From contig MCFE01000449.1 in assembly GCA_002104905.1 (NCBI GenBank), positions 1 through 64,000 of the forward strand: a stretch of DNA of 64,000 bases, given 5' to 3'. This document shows, piece after piece, positions 33,239 through 44,474 of the stretch (positions are counted from its first letter, which is position 1; each line of letters starts with the position of its first letter). A model generated the notes under the pieces. It did no database searches. It was not told where the DNA came from and saw only the letters and a program-made list of their open reading frames with translations. A program made the position numbers and the translations under genes. This DNA comes from Basidiobolus meristosporus CBS 931.73 (taxonomy: Eukaryota > Basidiobolomycota > Basidiobolomycetes > Basidiobolales > Basidiobolaceae).

Positions 33239-34313
33239 TCATGATGACGTCTTAGCGGCCATTCTGCACTCCGGGAGATGCTCGCCCCTGTACTTGATGA
33301 TATACGCTCCATCTCCCTGGCTGCTAACGGTCTTATTTACAGAGCAACCTTTATGCCAGTTGGCACATTTGTAGTAGGTGGACCTACAGAGAAACGTCGA
33401 TTAAGTACGATGGGTTTGTTGGGATCGTGGGAGAGTTGGGGATTTACCTTAGACCTGTCTTCTTCTGGATGGTGTTTCCGTTGTTTAGCCAGACGTAGTT
33501 GTCCAGGTAGGGGAATTCCTTGGTCTCCACTATCATGGAGATCGGAAGCATCGCCTTGCGGTTTCTCTTTTTCTTGTCTGGTTTGGAGTGGGGAAACTGG
33601 CTGGCATTCGAGTTGGGTGCCAGGGGGGTAGCGCTGTTGTGGATGGAATCTAGCGAATTCGAAACTGGAATCAACCCTGGAATGGCGGGTGCGGCAATCG
33701 AGGTGGGGGAGATTAGGTTGGGGAATCCAGGTATAGTAGGTGAGGAATCGGTACTGGGATGAGATAAAAATGAATCATTTTCAAGGGCGCTGAAGAGGGT
33801 TGGCGGGGATGCAGTGTCACTACTGGAGAAATATAAATACACATGCAACGATCGGGTATCTTCGAAACGGGAGCCTTACCTGTCGTTGGAGGTCATTGCA
33901 CTACTGAAGTTCGCGTAGTCCGGGAAGTCAGAGAAGTCCGGGCCTTGGGGGAATTCTGCTACGGCGAATGGGTCAGGCTCAATTCGGAGCCGAGTGTTTT
34001 TCCCCATGTCAAGGAGTTCCGGGAATAGTTCATCTCTGCCTCTCTTTGTCCCAGGCTCGGGCCATAAACACATCGATGGATTGCTTTGCTCATACATCAT
34101 CAGGTCCAGTTGCATGGAGCGAAGCCTGGTCTCTTCGGTTTTCCGTTTATCCTCTTGTAACTTAGATTGAAGGATCAGCTTGAGTAGTTCGGGCTGGTTA
34201 GAATAGTGGGAAAGTAGATCAACGAGCTCAAAGCGAGGGCCAGGTGGGGAAAATTCGGGAAGTGAATGAGCTCTCTCTGACTTGTGGAAAAAGGGAGGAT
34301 TGTTACCGGTCAT
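33239..34313 (-). CDS. Putative transcription factor with WRKY-GCM1/FLYWCH-like zinc finger
   Basis: Three exons: 33880-34313, 33448-33822 and 33239-33383 (317 residues; introns 57 and 64 nt). Residues about 30-75 form a charged helical segment (PELLKLILQSKLQEDKRKTEETRLRSMQLDLMM), probably a coiled coil. The middle is Ser/Pro/Asn-rich and disordered. After a basic patch (KPDKKKRNRK), the C terminus reads YVWLNNGNTIQKKTG, then STYYKCANWHKGC, then YIIKYRGEHLPEC. The ligand spacing C276-X6-C283-X21-H305-X3-C309 and the order of Trp-Asn strand, Cys pair and GEH strand match the WRKY-GCM1/FLYWCH zinc-finger superfamily, though the canonical WRKYGQK is absent. It is presumably nuclear and sequence-specific; targets are unknown. 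The start at 34311-34313 is the first ATG of exon 1. Confidence 0.78.
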
Positions 34314-37113
34314 GATATATGTGGATGAATCTTGGACAACTTGGTGTTCAGTGGTCTATGTCGCTCAATTTAAAGTTTTTCGATTGCTGGCGTGCAGCAG
34401 ACCATCACCCTATCAAGGAAGGGGATTCAATCAGGTTGATCGCACTCTAACCTCTGTAATGACTCATTCCAATCATTAGCACTTCTCGAACCTTATTATC
34501 ATCATTACCTACTAACACCACAATGCACGAGATGTGCTCGATATAACACGAATCTTCTTTGCCAGCCTCAATTCTATCCACGCATCAGGATCCACGAAGT
34601 CAACCAGAAGCAGTCCATCCACTATGTGATCCAATGAATAAATCAGTTCAACCCTACTCTAGCTACCGAATCATGATTCCGTTCAGATGCTTGGCCGTTC
34701 ATGCTGATCCCACCAACCACGCTTCACGGATAGCACTCAAGGCCAATTAGAAATTTTTCCTGCAGAAACTTGCACTCGAATCGCCTCGGTGTTGCGGTGT
34801 CCAATCCATATGAAACCAATATAACACGTCAATCGCGTTCCTTGCCATATTGCAACCAAGCTCAAGAGAGTATCTGTGACTTGGATTAATGTACCAACAA
34901 TGTATGCTTCATGTAGCGACACTAGAGAAGTTCCAAGGAATTCGCGCTGCTGTTTGTGGTGTGAGTCCGGGCCAATCTCCGAAATGAAACCCTTCATTAG
35001 ATCCAATGACCAGGTGGATGTCGATTGTTTATCCACTCGAGTCCAATCATCAATTATTTTGATCCGCTAATCCACCTTTATCTGCCACTCGTCTGATGCA
35101 ATGCCGCTTTTAAACATGTCTTGATCATGGACTTCATGACGACATGTGAGACTCTGTGGGCCAAAGGTGAGAGTCGGTTATTGTGAATCAGTACGCTCTT
35201 CGACGATTGACATACCTTCTTCAGCCATATCGATGGCTATAAACGTTGGATTACCTGTTTGTTCAAAGATGGTCAAGAAATTCATGCGAAGTAGCACCAA
35301 CCTCAATAGGAAAAACCTGTGCATAGCACCTCACCAATATAGATGATCACCACTGCTTCCAAAGAACCTTTCATTGCTATATCGGTTGAGGTTGAGGCAA
35401 ATTCCGGATGGTTGTGTAACATGTACCTTGCTGATAGAGGGTGGATCTTTAGGTTGAGTTGCTCCAATGAAACCCTGGGATTGGGCAATCCTCATGTTCC
35501 CATCACATTCGCGGAGTCTGGATAGAGCAAACGTTCTGACGATACTCCCCTTCTGGTTTATCCGCTGGAAGGTTCCTGTCTCTGTTCCTGCTCGGCCAGT
35601 GCACTGACACAGGATGGGTACTGGGACGGTGCGTTTCACGCTGGCCAGACCAAGGGGTTTATTTGATTTCCCTCTCCGCACAACATCGTCGCGAGTCCAC
35701 CTGGCAATTCCATTTTCCAATCATCTAGGGAGAATCACATGGTTAAACAAGATACGCAACAGGGTCGGTTCGCCGGATAAGGCAAGCTCGGACTGCATTG
35801 TTTCTACATGGCCAGAAAGGACTCGACCACTTACTTAAGCGGGTCAATCCTAACCATTTCCGCTGGGTGCTTACCGAGTAACGTGACCAGATCGAATGTG
35901 GCCAGGAGGTTGGCATATTGATATGAGAAGATGGGATTGATAGGTCGCATCCGAAACAAGCATCCATGTTAGCTCATCACGTTAGGGGCACGGGGCCCAA
36001 TCGTAAAGTGCTCACCGAACATCCTCCAGCCAGATTTGGAAGTCAGGCAACACAAATATCGCGAACATGGCACTCAGGGCATAGGGCTAAGCATGTATCA
36101 AATGGGTTTTAGTGGCACCAACGATTAGCGTGTGTGGGACTTGAACATACACAGCACCCAATTTCTCAAGGCTGATCTCGAGACGGGCCTCTATTCCGTA
36201 ACACTTTGCTCCCATCCTGGTATTGGCCCACTTGTGGCACATCTTGGATCATCGTATCTGGGAACACCCCTGCATTCTCCGTCAGCGCCACGCCAATCCA
36301 TTGATTTTCAAAGGCCAAGGGAAATCAGTGGTAGTCATGTGGAAATCCCACTAGCTAGAGACTGCACAAACTGCTATCACATCGTCCATTTCCTTGGAGG
36401 TCCTGACAATCCTGAGATCGGAGATACCCACAGGATGGCAGTAGCTTTTCCACAATTTCAATCGAGCCAGTCCTGTTCACTTTTGTTATCTAATTACTGC
36501 ATCGGGACTGCCTCAAGAGCTCCTCCCAGCCGCGAACAGAGTGCTCGCATTGGTTCTCTGCAGACGAGTACGGATGGACCAAGCAGTATCTCACTGATCA
36601 CCAGCCAAGAACTACACCAGCCGGATTCAATGTGCTATAGAATTCCTTCCTGTCACCACGGCTTTCGAGTTGTCGTTTTGTAGGTACTACATGGTGTCAC
36701 GGATCATAAAACCTTACTTTGACCACGGATCCTGTTTTGTTCGGGCGTTGATTGGCTCAGATAACCGGTTGTCAGTAATTCGTGCATACAATGTCTGGTG
36801 GGCTCTGTCCAGAATCCACATCAACCACACAATGAACAGGGAGGCGTGGACATTGGCCTTCCTCTGAATACATCTGATACAGCTGTCCATTGGGTTATTG
36901 AGCATGATTATTCCAGCAGCCACTCTTGTGTGTAATCCGGGACTTGGCCATTGCGCCAGGTTAATAACCAAAGGCTACATTGTATCGAAGCTAGGGTCGC
37001 AAAACTAGGGACTGGTTTGTCCTATTTGCGGAAGAGATTATTCTGTTTGTAAAGCTAGCCTACAATTGCTTGCTCATCGTCTGGCGAAAACCGTATCTAC
37101 AATTGACATTAGA
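34314..37113 (-). other. Possible fragments of a multi-pass membrane protein gene; unresolved
   Basis: The minus strand shows scattered open pieces with membrane-like composition: NVHASLFIVWLMWILDRAHQ near 36795-36855, PYALSAMFAIFVLPDFQIWL near 36025-36090 (after a TTAG acceptor) and NPIFSYQYANLLATFDLVTL near 35885-35950 (before GTAAGC). They look like exons of one intron-rich gene, but I could not join them without stops or missing acceptors. It could be a pseudogene or a gene with splice sites I failed to see. I do not recognise the family. Confidence 0.2.
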
Positions 37114-37488
37114 TTAGCCTAAAGCCGGATTTGGATATCTTGGGCACTGATATAGAATTTCACCCTTCCTAACAGCTGCGATCAGATCATAGATATGGTG
37201 GAATTGGTTCGAATTGCTCCTGTTCATTAATATGGTAGACAAATACCAAGGGCTTCTAAAACCATAGCTCGATCCGTTTTTGGATTCTCCCGACCAAGCT
37301 ACTTGGATATTGTGCCTACCGAACTTTGCAAAATCGACATTTGTTTCGAGCGTGATTTTCGTAGCCCTGACATTTCCTGCGATCATTGGTTGCATAACAG
37401 TCCCCATATATTCTGACAATTCGACCACGTACGATGAGATGGCACCAGCTCGATAGAATATTTGGATATCAGATAGATTACCATTTAT
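37114..37488 (-). CDS. Hypothetical protein (partial model, 3' exon)
   Basis: An open minus-strand frame of 124 codons runs from an acceptor-like AAAGTAG to a TAG stop. It has coherent protein-like composition (SDIQIFYRAGAISSYVVELS, AWSGESKNGSSYGFRSPWYL). No ATG lies near its start, so an upstream exon or a later start is needed. No domain is recognised. It is the last coding-like sequence before the transposon-rich flank. Confidence 0.3.
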   Translation of the reverse strand: MNGNLSDIQIFYRAGAISSYVVELSEYMGTVMQPMIAGNVRATKITLETNVDFAKFGRHNIQVAWSGESKNGSSYGFRSPWYLSTILMNRSNSNQFHHIYDLIAAVRKGEILYQCPRYPNPALG

Positions 37489-37888
37489 CTACTTTGACTC
37501 CATGGTGAATTTTGGTTGTGGTGTTTAATGAATTCTTTGGAGATATGGTCTCGATGAAACAGGGCGGTATCTTCTAGATTATCGGGAAGGCAGGGTCTAT
37601 TACTCATTCAGGTAGAGATCACTAATTTGGACAAACCAACATACAAATAATCTAACCGTGGTACACTAATGTCAGCTAACTCACAAATCATTACCAAAGG
37701 CTGAACATGAAATCAATAGAAAGCCAGATCTATTCATGAAGGAGGTGATTTTCATGTGCAAACATGTTCCACTAGAAACAACGTATTTGCCATTCAGCAG
37801 GCATTTTCCTTTTGATGAGCTCCAATCATTTACTTGTAAGCACATGGACCAGTACAAGTACAAGGACTGGAGAAGCTAGCAATGTATG

Positions 37889-39160
37889 TGTTGTAAATTT
37901 TGTATTTACACCTAAATATTCACCTAACTTGGTCACTTAGACCATAGTCTACAAATCCTAGGGAATTCTGGCCAAACTCTTTGTTTGGATTTACTTGAAA
38001 TACTAAAATGTATCTGGGACAAAATATGTTACTACAAAGATGCTCCCAGGAGAATAAATGAAATATCTAATTAACAGAATTACCCTATTGGTGGATGAGA
38101 TGGAATCTGTGGGTGTACAAACTACTGATGAAGATGTGATACCTACCCTCCTGAATTGACTTCAAGACATGTTTTAAGGCCTTCTATCAGCCTTGGAGCT
38201 CAGAACTGAAGATATGATTTAAATTTTATATAAGGAAGGTTCCAGATGAAGATTAGGTAAATCAAACATCCAACAAGAAGGAAGAAGAAAATACTTTAAA
38301 AATAATGATAACCACCAAAGGAGGTAAGCAAGACACTTTAAAGGCAGCAGCCACCTTTCATGCAGCAGCGGTAAATGGGAAGGATACCTGTCAGACTGGT
38401 GCCTCAGGAAGTGATATATGCAGCACAAGGGCATTAATTTGGAAATGCTACAATTACTGCAGAGAATCTATTTATATCTACACTTGGTACAAAAAAATCA
38501 AGAATTTTCCAACATGGTACATTGACTCTGAGTTATATCAACACTTGACACACCAAAGAAACTTTTTACTCAATATCAAGAATATTCAATTAAGAAGGTC
38601 TCATGGGAGTCAGTAGATCACTTGAGCAGTTGCATAGGTGATTACCCAAGTAAACCTCAGAAGTAACAAAGGAAGCAACACACTTGACATCAAAGAAGTG
38701 CTCTATGTACCAGAAATAGCCAAGAATCTATTATTTATCAGCAAGATCACAGCAGAAGAACTCATTGTAGCTGAGACAATTCTGGATGCAAGGTCACTGA
38801 TTAAAATGGCAATCATGTTGCCTCATGTGTCAGAGATCAGACTCTATACAAAGGAGCCTGTGACCCTTAATATCTAGAAGCCTATTTGAGAAAATTAAAT
38901 GAAGTAACACCAATGCTTTCACACAGGAGATTTGGACAATTCAACCATGGAACTTGGGTAAAATGATCAGAAATCAGCTAATTCCCCAAGTGAAAATTGA
39001 TACAGCTAGTTTGGAGACTTATGAAGCCTGAATATTTGGAAGATAAGCCAGTCTGTTGGTCAAGAGTGTTGGATTTGTCAGAGCTAAGAAGAAATTAAAC
39101 CTAACTCACTTGGATCCATCAAGATCCATATAATATTTACTTTCAACAGATAAGGAGCAG
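37889..39160 (+). mobile_element. Copia fragment: partial LTR fused to gag and protease pieces
   Basis: The LTR 5' end (TGTTGTAAATTTTG) lasts only about 110 bp, then jumps into the gag region (MYLGQN, matching the other copies). The protease region (TWYIDSE instead of the active TWYIDSG) and a pre-integrase fragment follow. Internal deletions and many stops are present. Confidence 0.75.
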
Positions 39161-39180
39161 GTTTGTTTTGTCCCTACTAT

Positions 39181-39304
39181 CTAATGCTTAAGTGCAACTA
39201 GTATACTGAATTACTGCTGAATGCAAACCACATAATCTACTTATTCTCCTAGTTACTTCAAACATCCCACAGTCCCTTCAAACATCTCCAAGACTCTTAC
39301 AACA
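39181..39304 (+). repeat. Copia LTR, 3' part only
   Basis: This segment matches the R/U5 end of the intact LTRs (ACCACATAATCTACTT and the terminal CTCTTACAACA) and is followed directly by a primer-binding site. Confidence 0.8.
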
Positions 39305-39318
39305 GGTTATGAACCCTG
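39305..39318 (+). promoter_or_regulatory. Copia primer-binding site, iMet anticodon-arm type
   Basis: GGTTATGAACCCTG directly follows the LTR end. It differs by one G-to-A change from GGTTATGAGCCCTG, the complement of the initiator tRNA-Met anticodon arm. Confidence 0.7.
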
Positions 39319-40738
39319 AGCTGTCACTCACTGTGACATCAACTACTGCTATTACTGGAACTTTTCCCTCTGATGAAAGTAGTATGGATCAGACTACATA
39401 GTATGGAAGGTGAAGATGAAGATGCTGCTACAGGAAAGAGGCCTTTGGGATATTGCTATGGCACAAGAATACCCTCCATAGAATATAGGAGAGGAAGTCT
39501 TAAGGTACCAGAAGAAAGAAGAAAGTGCCTTTAGCTGCATTTGCCTTGATGTGAAAGATAAGTTGCTGATTCCATGCTCAAAATTAAAAGCAGCAAAGAA
39601 TGGCTGGAAGACATAGGGAGACCCCTATCAGTCATGTGCAGCTGCCAAGAAAATGTATCTTGGACAAATACTCCATGCTATAAAGATGCTGCCAGGTGTA
39701 GAAATGAAAAACCCAGTTAACAGAAATACTCTGTTGGTTGATGATATGGAATCTGTGGGTGTACCAGCTACTTATGAAGATGTCATAGTTGCCATCCTGA
39801 TTAGCCTTACAGAGAGGTGTTGGAGCCTTAGAAAGGAAAGGACACACATTAGACAGTGGCCACAAAAAGGGAGATAATCAGCAAAAAAACCTGAATTCAG
39901 AAATTCTGCAACAGCCAAAGATAAGGTATTCATATCAGCACTAACTATGACCACAAACAAGAATCTCAGATAAGGTGTATTAACTTTGGAGCATCTTAAC
40001 ACTTTACACACCAAAAACAACTTTCTACCCAATATCAAGAAATTCCAATTAAGTAGGTTTTCAGGGGTGACAATAGAACACCTGATGAAGTTAGAGAAGA
40101 AACTATCCAAAATAAGCTTCAGAAGCAGTCAAGGAAGCCACACTCTTACTTTCAAAGAAGTACTCTATGTACCAGAAATAGTCAAGAGCCTACTATCTGT
40201 AGCAAGCCCACAGCAGAAGGACTCAGTTTCAGTTTGACAATTCTAGATGCAGGATCACTGATCAATGGTGCCAATATTACTTTAAGTATCAGAGATCAGA
40301 GTCTATACAAGTTGTTTAATAATCCATCATATTTGGGAGCCAATATAAGTAACTTAAGTAAAGAAACACCAATGCTTTGGCACAGGCAATTCAGACACAT
40401 CAATTTCAATTATTTGCAGCAAATGATCAAAGATCAACTATTTTGCAAAGTGCAGATTGATCCCCCAGCTAATTCTGAGCACTGATGGACTGGCATATAT
40501 AGGAAGCATACCAGAAAACTGCACCAGAGCTCTTGGTAAGTCAAAAATTGAAAAAATTGAGTCTAATTCACTCTAATCTATGTGGGCTGATGCAAACTTT
40601 TACCCTGAGGCAGGATGAAGTATTTCATCAATTTTACTGATGATTACACAGTATATATGTGGGTCTACTTCATGGAAAGTAAGGAAGAAGCTCTGTCTAA
40701 GCTCAGGGACCTCAAAGCCATGGTAGAGATGGATCTCC
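39305..40738 (+). mobile_element. Copia element, 3'-truncated copy
   Basis: It has gag (39361 onward), pre-integrase (40234-40485, ending near LHW-type HRQFRHINF) and an integrase start (40615-40797) in broken frames. It ends at about 40738, where an inverted copia copy begins, so the two copies lie tail to tail. Confidence 0.8.
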
Positions 40739-41049
40739 AGGCATTTGATACTGGAATGCTCACTTCTGAGATATTCAAGGGCACTGCTTCAGGCTGAGTC
40801 ATGGTTGTAGAGTCCTCTGAAGTGAAAAAGTTATCATTGTTTTGCTCTGATTAACTTCAGACAATTGGTGCACTTAATATCAGATTTTTGTCATCATTTG
40901 ATGTCAATTTTTGTGAAATTTTCAATTTTCATCTGACAACACATCCCTGGACTTGATAAGCCTCTTTGCTTTGGTACTGTAGAGTCTGTATGCTTTACTC
41001 TCATTGCAGTAGCCCATAATTTGCATTGTACACTTTTTGGCTCAAATAT

Positions 41050-41688
41050 TTATTGATTTATGGGCAGTTTCTTGGCATATGCTGTACAACCATATATTTT
41101 TAGATGTTCTGCACTTGGTCTGTATTCATACCATGCTATAAATGGAGTAGAATTACCAAGTATTCTGTTATAGTTCCTATATTTAAGGTATACAGCTGTG
41201 GCAGCTGATTCTGCCCATAAACCATGGGATAATTTTTGATCATGTATTGTAGATTTTGCCATATCAATTATTGGTATGTTAGCATGTTCTGCTACTCCAA
41301 TTTGCTGTGGGGAGTATGGTACAGTAGTCTTGTGCCTTATCCCATCAACTTTGCAGAAGTGGATGTAGATTTTTGAGGTATATTCTCCACCATTGTCAGT
41401 GCATATTTTCTTGATTTTTGCACCAATTTCTCTCTGTACCACAGCTTTAAGCTCCCTGAGCTTAGACAGTGCTTCTTGCTTTCTCTGCATGAAGTAAACC
41501 CACATGTATCTTATACAATCATCAATAAAAGTGATTAAATGCTTCATCCTACCTGAGGATAATTTTTGCATAGGTCCACACAGATCTGAGTGAATTAGAT
41601 CTAATTTTATCTTAGTTCTGATCAACCCAGAGCTCTTGAATGGCTGTCTGGCTTGTTTCCCATATATGCAGGCTTCATAGTGCTCCAA
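41050..41688 (-). pseudogene. Copia integrase fragment, best-preserved open frame
   Basis: There are 212 open codons. The zinc-binding end (LEHYEACIYGKQ) is followed by the catalytic core with all three acidic residues visible: Asp in LDLIHSDLCGPM, Asp in CTDNGGEYTS and Glu in GVAEHAN. It is truncated before reverse transcriptase, so it is not functional as part of an element. Confidence 0.8.
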
Positions 41689-43030
41689 ATTAGCTGGGGG
41701 ATCAACTTTTACTCAGGAAATTAGCTGATCTTTGATCATTTTGCACATATAATCAAAACTGATGCGCCCAAATCTCCTGTGCCAAATCATTGGTGTTTCT
41801 TTGTTTTAGCTACTTATATTGACTTCCAGATATGATGGAATATACATCAACCTGGGCAGATTCTGATCTCTGATACCCAAAGCAATATGGGCACCATGTT
41901 GACCAGTAACCTTGCATCCAGAATTGTCAATGCGGAAGTTGAGTCCTTCTGCTGTGGCCTTGCTTACAGATAACAGGCTCTTGGCTATTTCTGGTACATA
42001 GAGTACTTGTTTAAAGTTCAGTATATGGCTTCCTGCACTGCTTCTAAGGCTTACTTGGAAAATTGATTCTCCCACTGCATCTAGTGTTATATTTTCATCC
42101 ATGAGTACTTCTTGATGGGAATTTCTAGATATTAGGTAAAAAGTTCTTTTTGGTGTGTATTGTGTTGAGATGCTCCAGAGTCAATATACCACGTATGAGA
42201 GTCCTTGTATGTGGTCATATTTAGTGCGGTGATGAATAGTCTATCCTCAGTTGTTGTAGCATTTCCATATTCAGGTTTCTTTTGCTGAGTATCCCACTTA
42301 TTGAGACACCAGTCTGATGTGTCATTTCCTTTTGCAGTAGTTGCAAAACAGGTTGCTGTTGCATTAGTAAGGTCTTGAGTACCTTCTTTGTTAGTTATCA
42401 TTGCTTATTAAAGCATTTTCTTCTTTCTTCTTATTGGTGCTTGATTTTCTTAATTCTTCATCCATGAGCCTTCCATATATAAAATTGCAGGTCAAATCTT
42501 CAGCTCTGTACTCTCAGCTGATACAAGGCCTTGATACTAGACAGTCAAGCTATTCAGGATAGTTACTGTCACATCCTCATTAGTAGTTGGTACACACACA
42601 GATTCCATCTCATACACCAGCAGGTTAATTCTGTTAATTAGATTTTCATTTCTTCTCCTGGCAGCATCATTGTGGTAGAGAATTCTTGCCTCAGATACAT
42701 TATCTTAGCAGCTGACCATGACTGGTTGGTGTCTTCTAATGCCTTCAAGGCATTCTTTACCATTTTTGCTCTTGAGCATTAAATTAGCAATTTGTCTTTG
42801 ACATTAATGCAAATGCAGTTAAAGGCACTTTGCTCTTTCTTCTTGTACTTTAAGGCTTCCTCTCACACATTTTTAGGAGGGGATTTTTCTCCCATGACAA
42901 CATCCTAAAGCCTCTTTCTTGTGGCAGCATCTTCATCTTCACCTTCCACACTTGGTAGTTAGATCCATCTAACTTTTCAGCAGAGGGAAAAATTCCGGTA
43001 TTAGCCATAGAAGACATTGCAGAAAGTGAC

Positions 43031-43726
43031 TGTTGTGCATTAAGATTTATGAATTAGCCAATTTCACTCCTTTAGAAAATCTAGTACCCTAGCAGATTTT
43101 CCCTAACCCAAACATAACTAATCCATATTATGGTTTATTTTATCACTTCTCAGAATCTCTTTTAGCTGTCACACCTGATCAATTTTCAAGTGGTCATTAT
43201 GTCCTCAACTGACCTGCAAAGCCTCTCCAAAGGATTAGTCATCTGAGATCTATCTAACCACTTAGCGGTTGCCAAGACATCAGCTGATTAATGATGCAAT
43301 TTTTCATTTATCTTATGCACCTATCAACACCCCAACAGATTTCAATTAGTCCAGTCTCTTGCGCTTACTAATTTAACTTGATCAGAAAAATATAAATAAA
43401 GACTACTGAACCTTTTGGTTTAGTGTGTGTCTTGACAAAATTGATATTGTGCCTCAGCAAAATTAAGAATTCAAAACTCTGTTCTAGTTTCCACCCAAGC
43501 CTAGCATATCTAGCATCCCTAAGAACACCAAGCCTAGCCAGTATAGCAAACCAACTCTGTTGCCTTTATAGCCCAACTCAACTCTATACAAAACCAATAT
43601 TAGGCCAGAACATCTCTGCTAATATTTCAGTCACCCTTGACAATTCTAAGATTCTGCACTTAGTTGTCACTTGGGTTCAGTTAACTCATTCATGAGTTTT
43701 ATTACACTTTTATCTTGGATACAACA
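43031..43726 (+). repeat. Solo LTR A (696 bp) with 5-bp target duplication
   Basis: It starts TGTTGTGCATTAAG and ends GGATACAACA, so the termini are TGTTGT...ACAACA. Both sides carry GTGAC (43026-43030 and 43727-43731). It interrupts the leader of the minus-strand copia element. A TATAAATA motif near 43390 suggests plus orientation. No internal retrotransposon region remains. Confidence 0.88.
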
Positions 43727-43738
43727 GTGACAGCTTGC

Positions 43739-43752
43739 GGCTCATATCCTGG
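43739..43752 (-). promoter_or_regulatory. Copia primer-binding site, degenerate
   Basis: On the minus strand, an AGGATATGAGCC-type sequence lies next to the LTR end. It keeps ATGAGCC from the iMet anticodon arm but is otherwise mutated. Confidence 0.5.
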
Positions 43753-44474
43753 TGTAAGAGCCTTGGAGATATTAGAAGTGATTGAGAGGATAAGTAGATT
43801 ATGTGGTTTTCACATAATGATATATTGAATGTAAGAGTAGTATTTGTGGGTTATTACTGACTGTACTTGGTGAGCAGGAGAGCTTGTAGGTCAAGTCAGT
43901 ACCACTTGGCTCAGAATAGCTTCTGATAGAAGGTAGCAAGGTAATAAAGACTTGTGTTTATTCCATCCAAATCTTGTTATTCTCTGACTTGGTTCAATTG
44001 GGTAAATATATATCACTTGGAGGGGCTTAGATAATAGACAATGTGTTAGAAACTAGGAGTGTGAACACCCTCCTTTTATAGTAAGTGTTGTAATTAGATA
44101 AGGGCAGCAACAGGAGGGAGCACAAGTGGGGGACTCATAGGGAGGATACTGGGGGACTTTGGGTAGGGCTCTGGGGAGAACTCTTGGGCAAAGCGGGTAC
44201 CACATTTAGTACTCACAGTATTTATACTTTTACATGGTCTTGGCATTACAAACATAGAATAGGTTAAGGAAGATCCCAAGAACATATGTGCAAAGTTTGG
44301 GGCTATTTAGCCAACTTTGAGAATTTTCATGTCCTGGGTACCTGGCATTTTGGTAAAAGTATTCTAAGTAAATCCCAACAAGGAATTTGGTCAGTATTCT
44401 CTAGAATCTGAAGGTAATGAGCTAAGTGACTAAGTTCAGTGGATATTTTGGTGGAATTACAAATTTTTACAACA
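43753..44474 (-). repeat. Copia 5' LTR interrupted by a solo LTR
   Basis: The minus-strand LTR runs from TGTTGTAAAAATTTG at 44474 to TCTTACA at 43753. It is about 350 bp of LTR once the 373-bp insertion and its duplicated target are removed. Confidence 0.85.
43845..44217. repeat. Solo LTR B (373 bp) with 5-bp target duplication
   Basis: It starts TGTGGGTTATT and ends TAGTACTCACA, giving TG...CA ends with short inverted repeats. It is flanked by GTATT on both sides (43840-43844 and 44218-44222), inside the copia LTR. Confidence 0.85.

Larger units (their letters stand above)
40739..44474 (-). mobile_element. Copia element, 3'-truncated, minus strand, with two nested solo LTRs
   Basis: Read from right to left it has a 5' LTR (44474 to 43753, itself interrupted), a degenerate primer-binding site, a leader interrupted by a solo LTR, gag (about 43015 down to 42480), an aspartic protease region with an intact YIDSGASQ motif (42132-42401), pre-integrase (41806-42102) and integrase (41050-41688). 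Homology ends at about 40739 in the region between integrase and reverse transcriptase. No reverse transcriptase or 3' LTR remains. Confidence 0.85.

Noticed and set aside
36132-36683. 183-codon plus-strand open frame
   Set aside because: Composition is not protein-like (Ser, His and Cys scattered, no hydrophobic core pattern) and no start context or motif is present. The opposite strand has better exon-like pieces.
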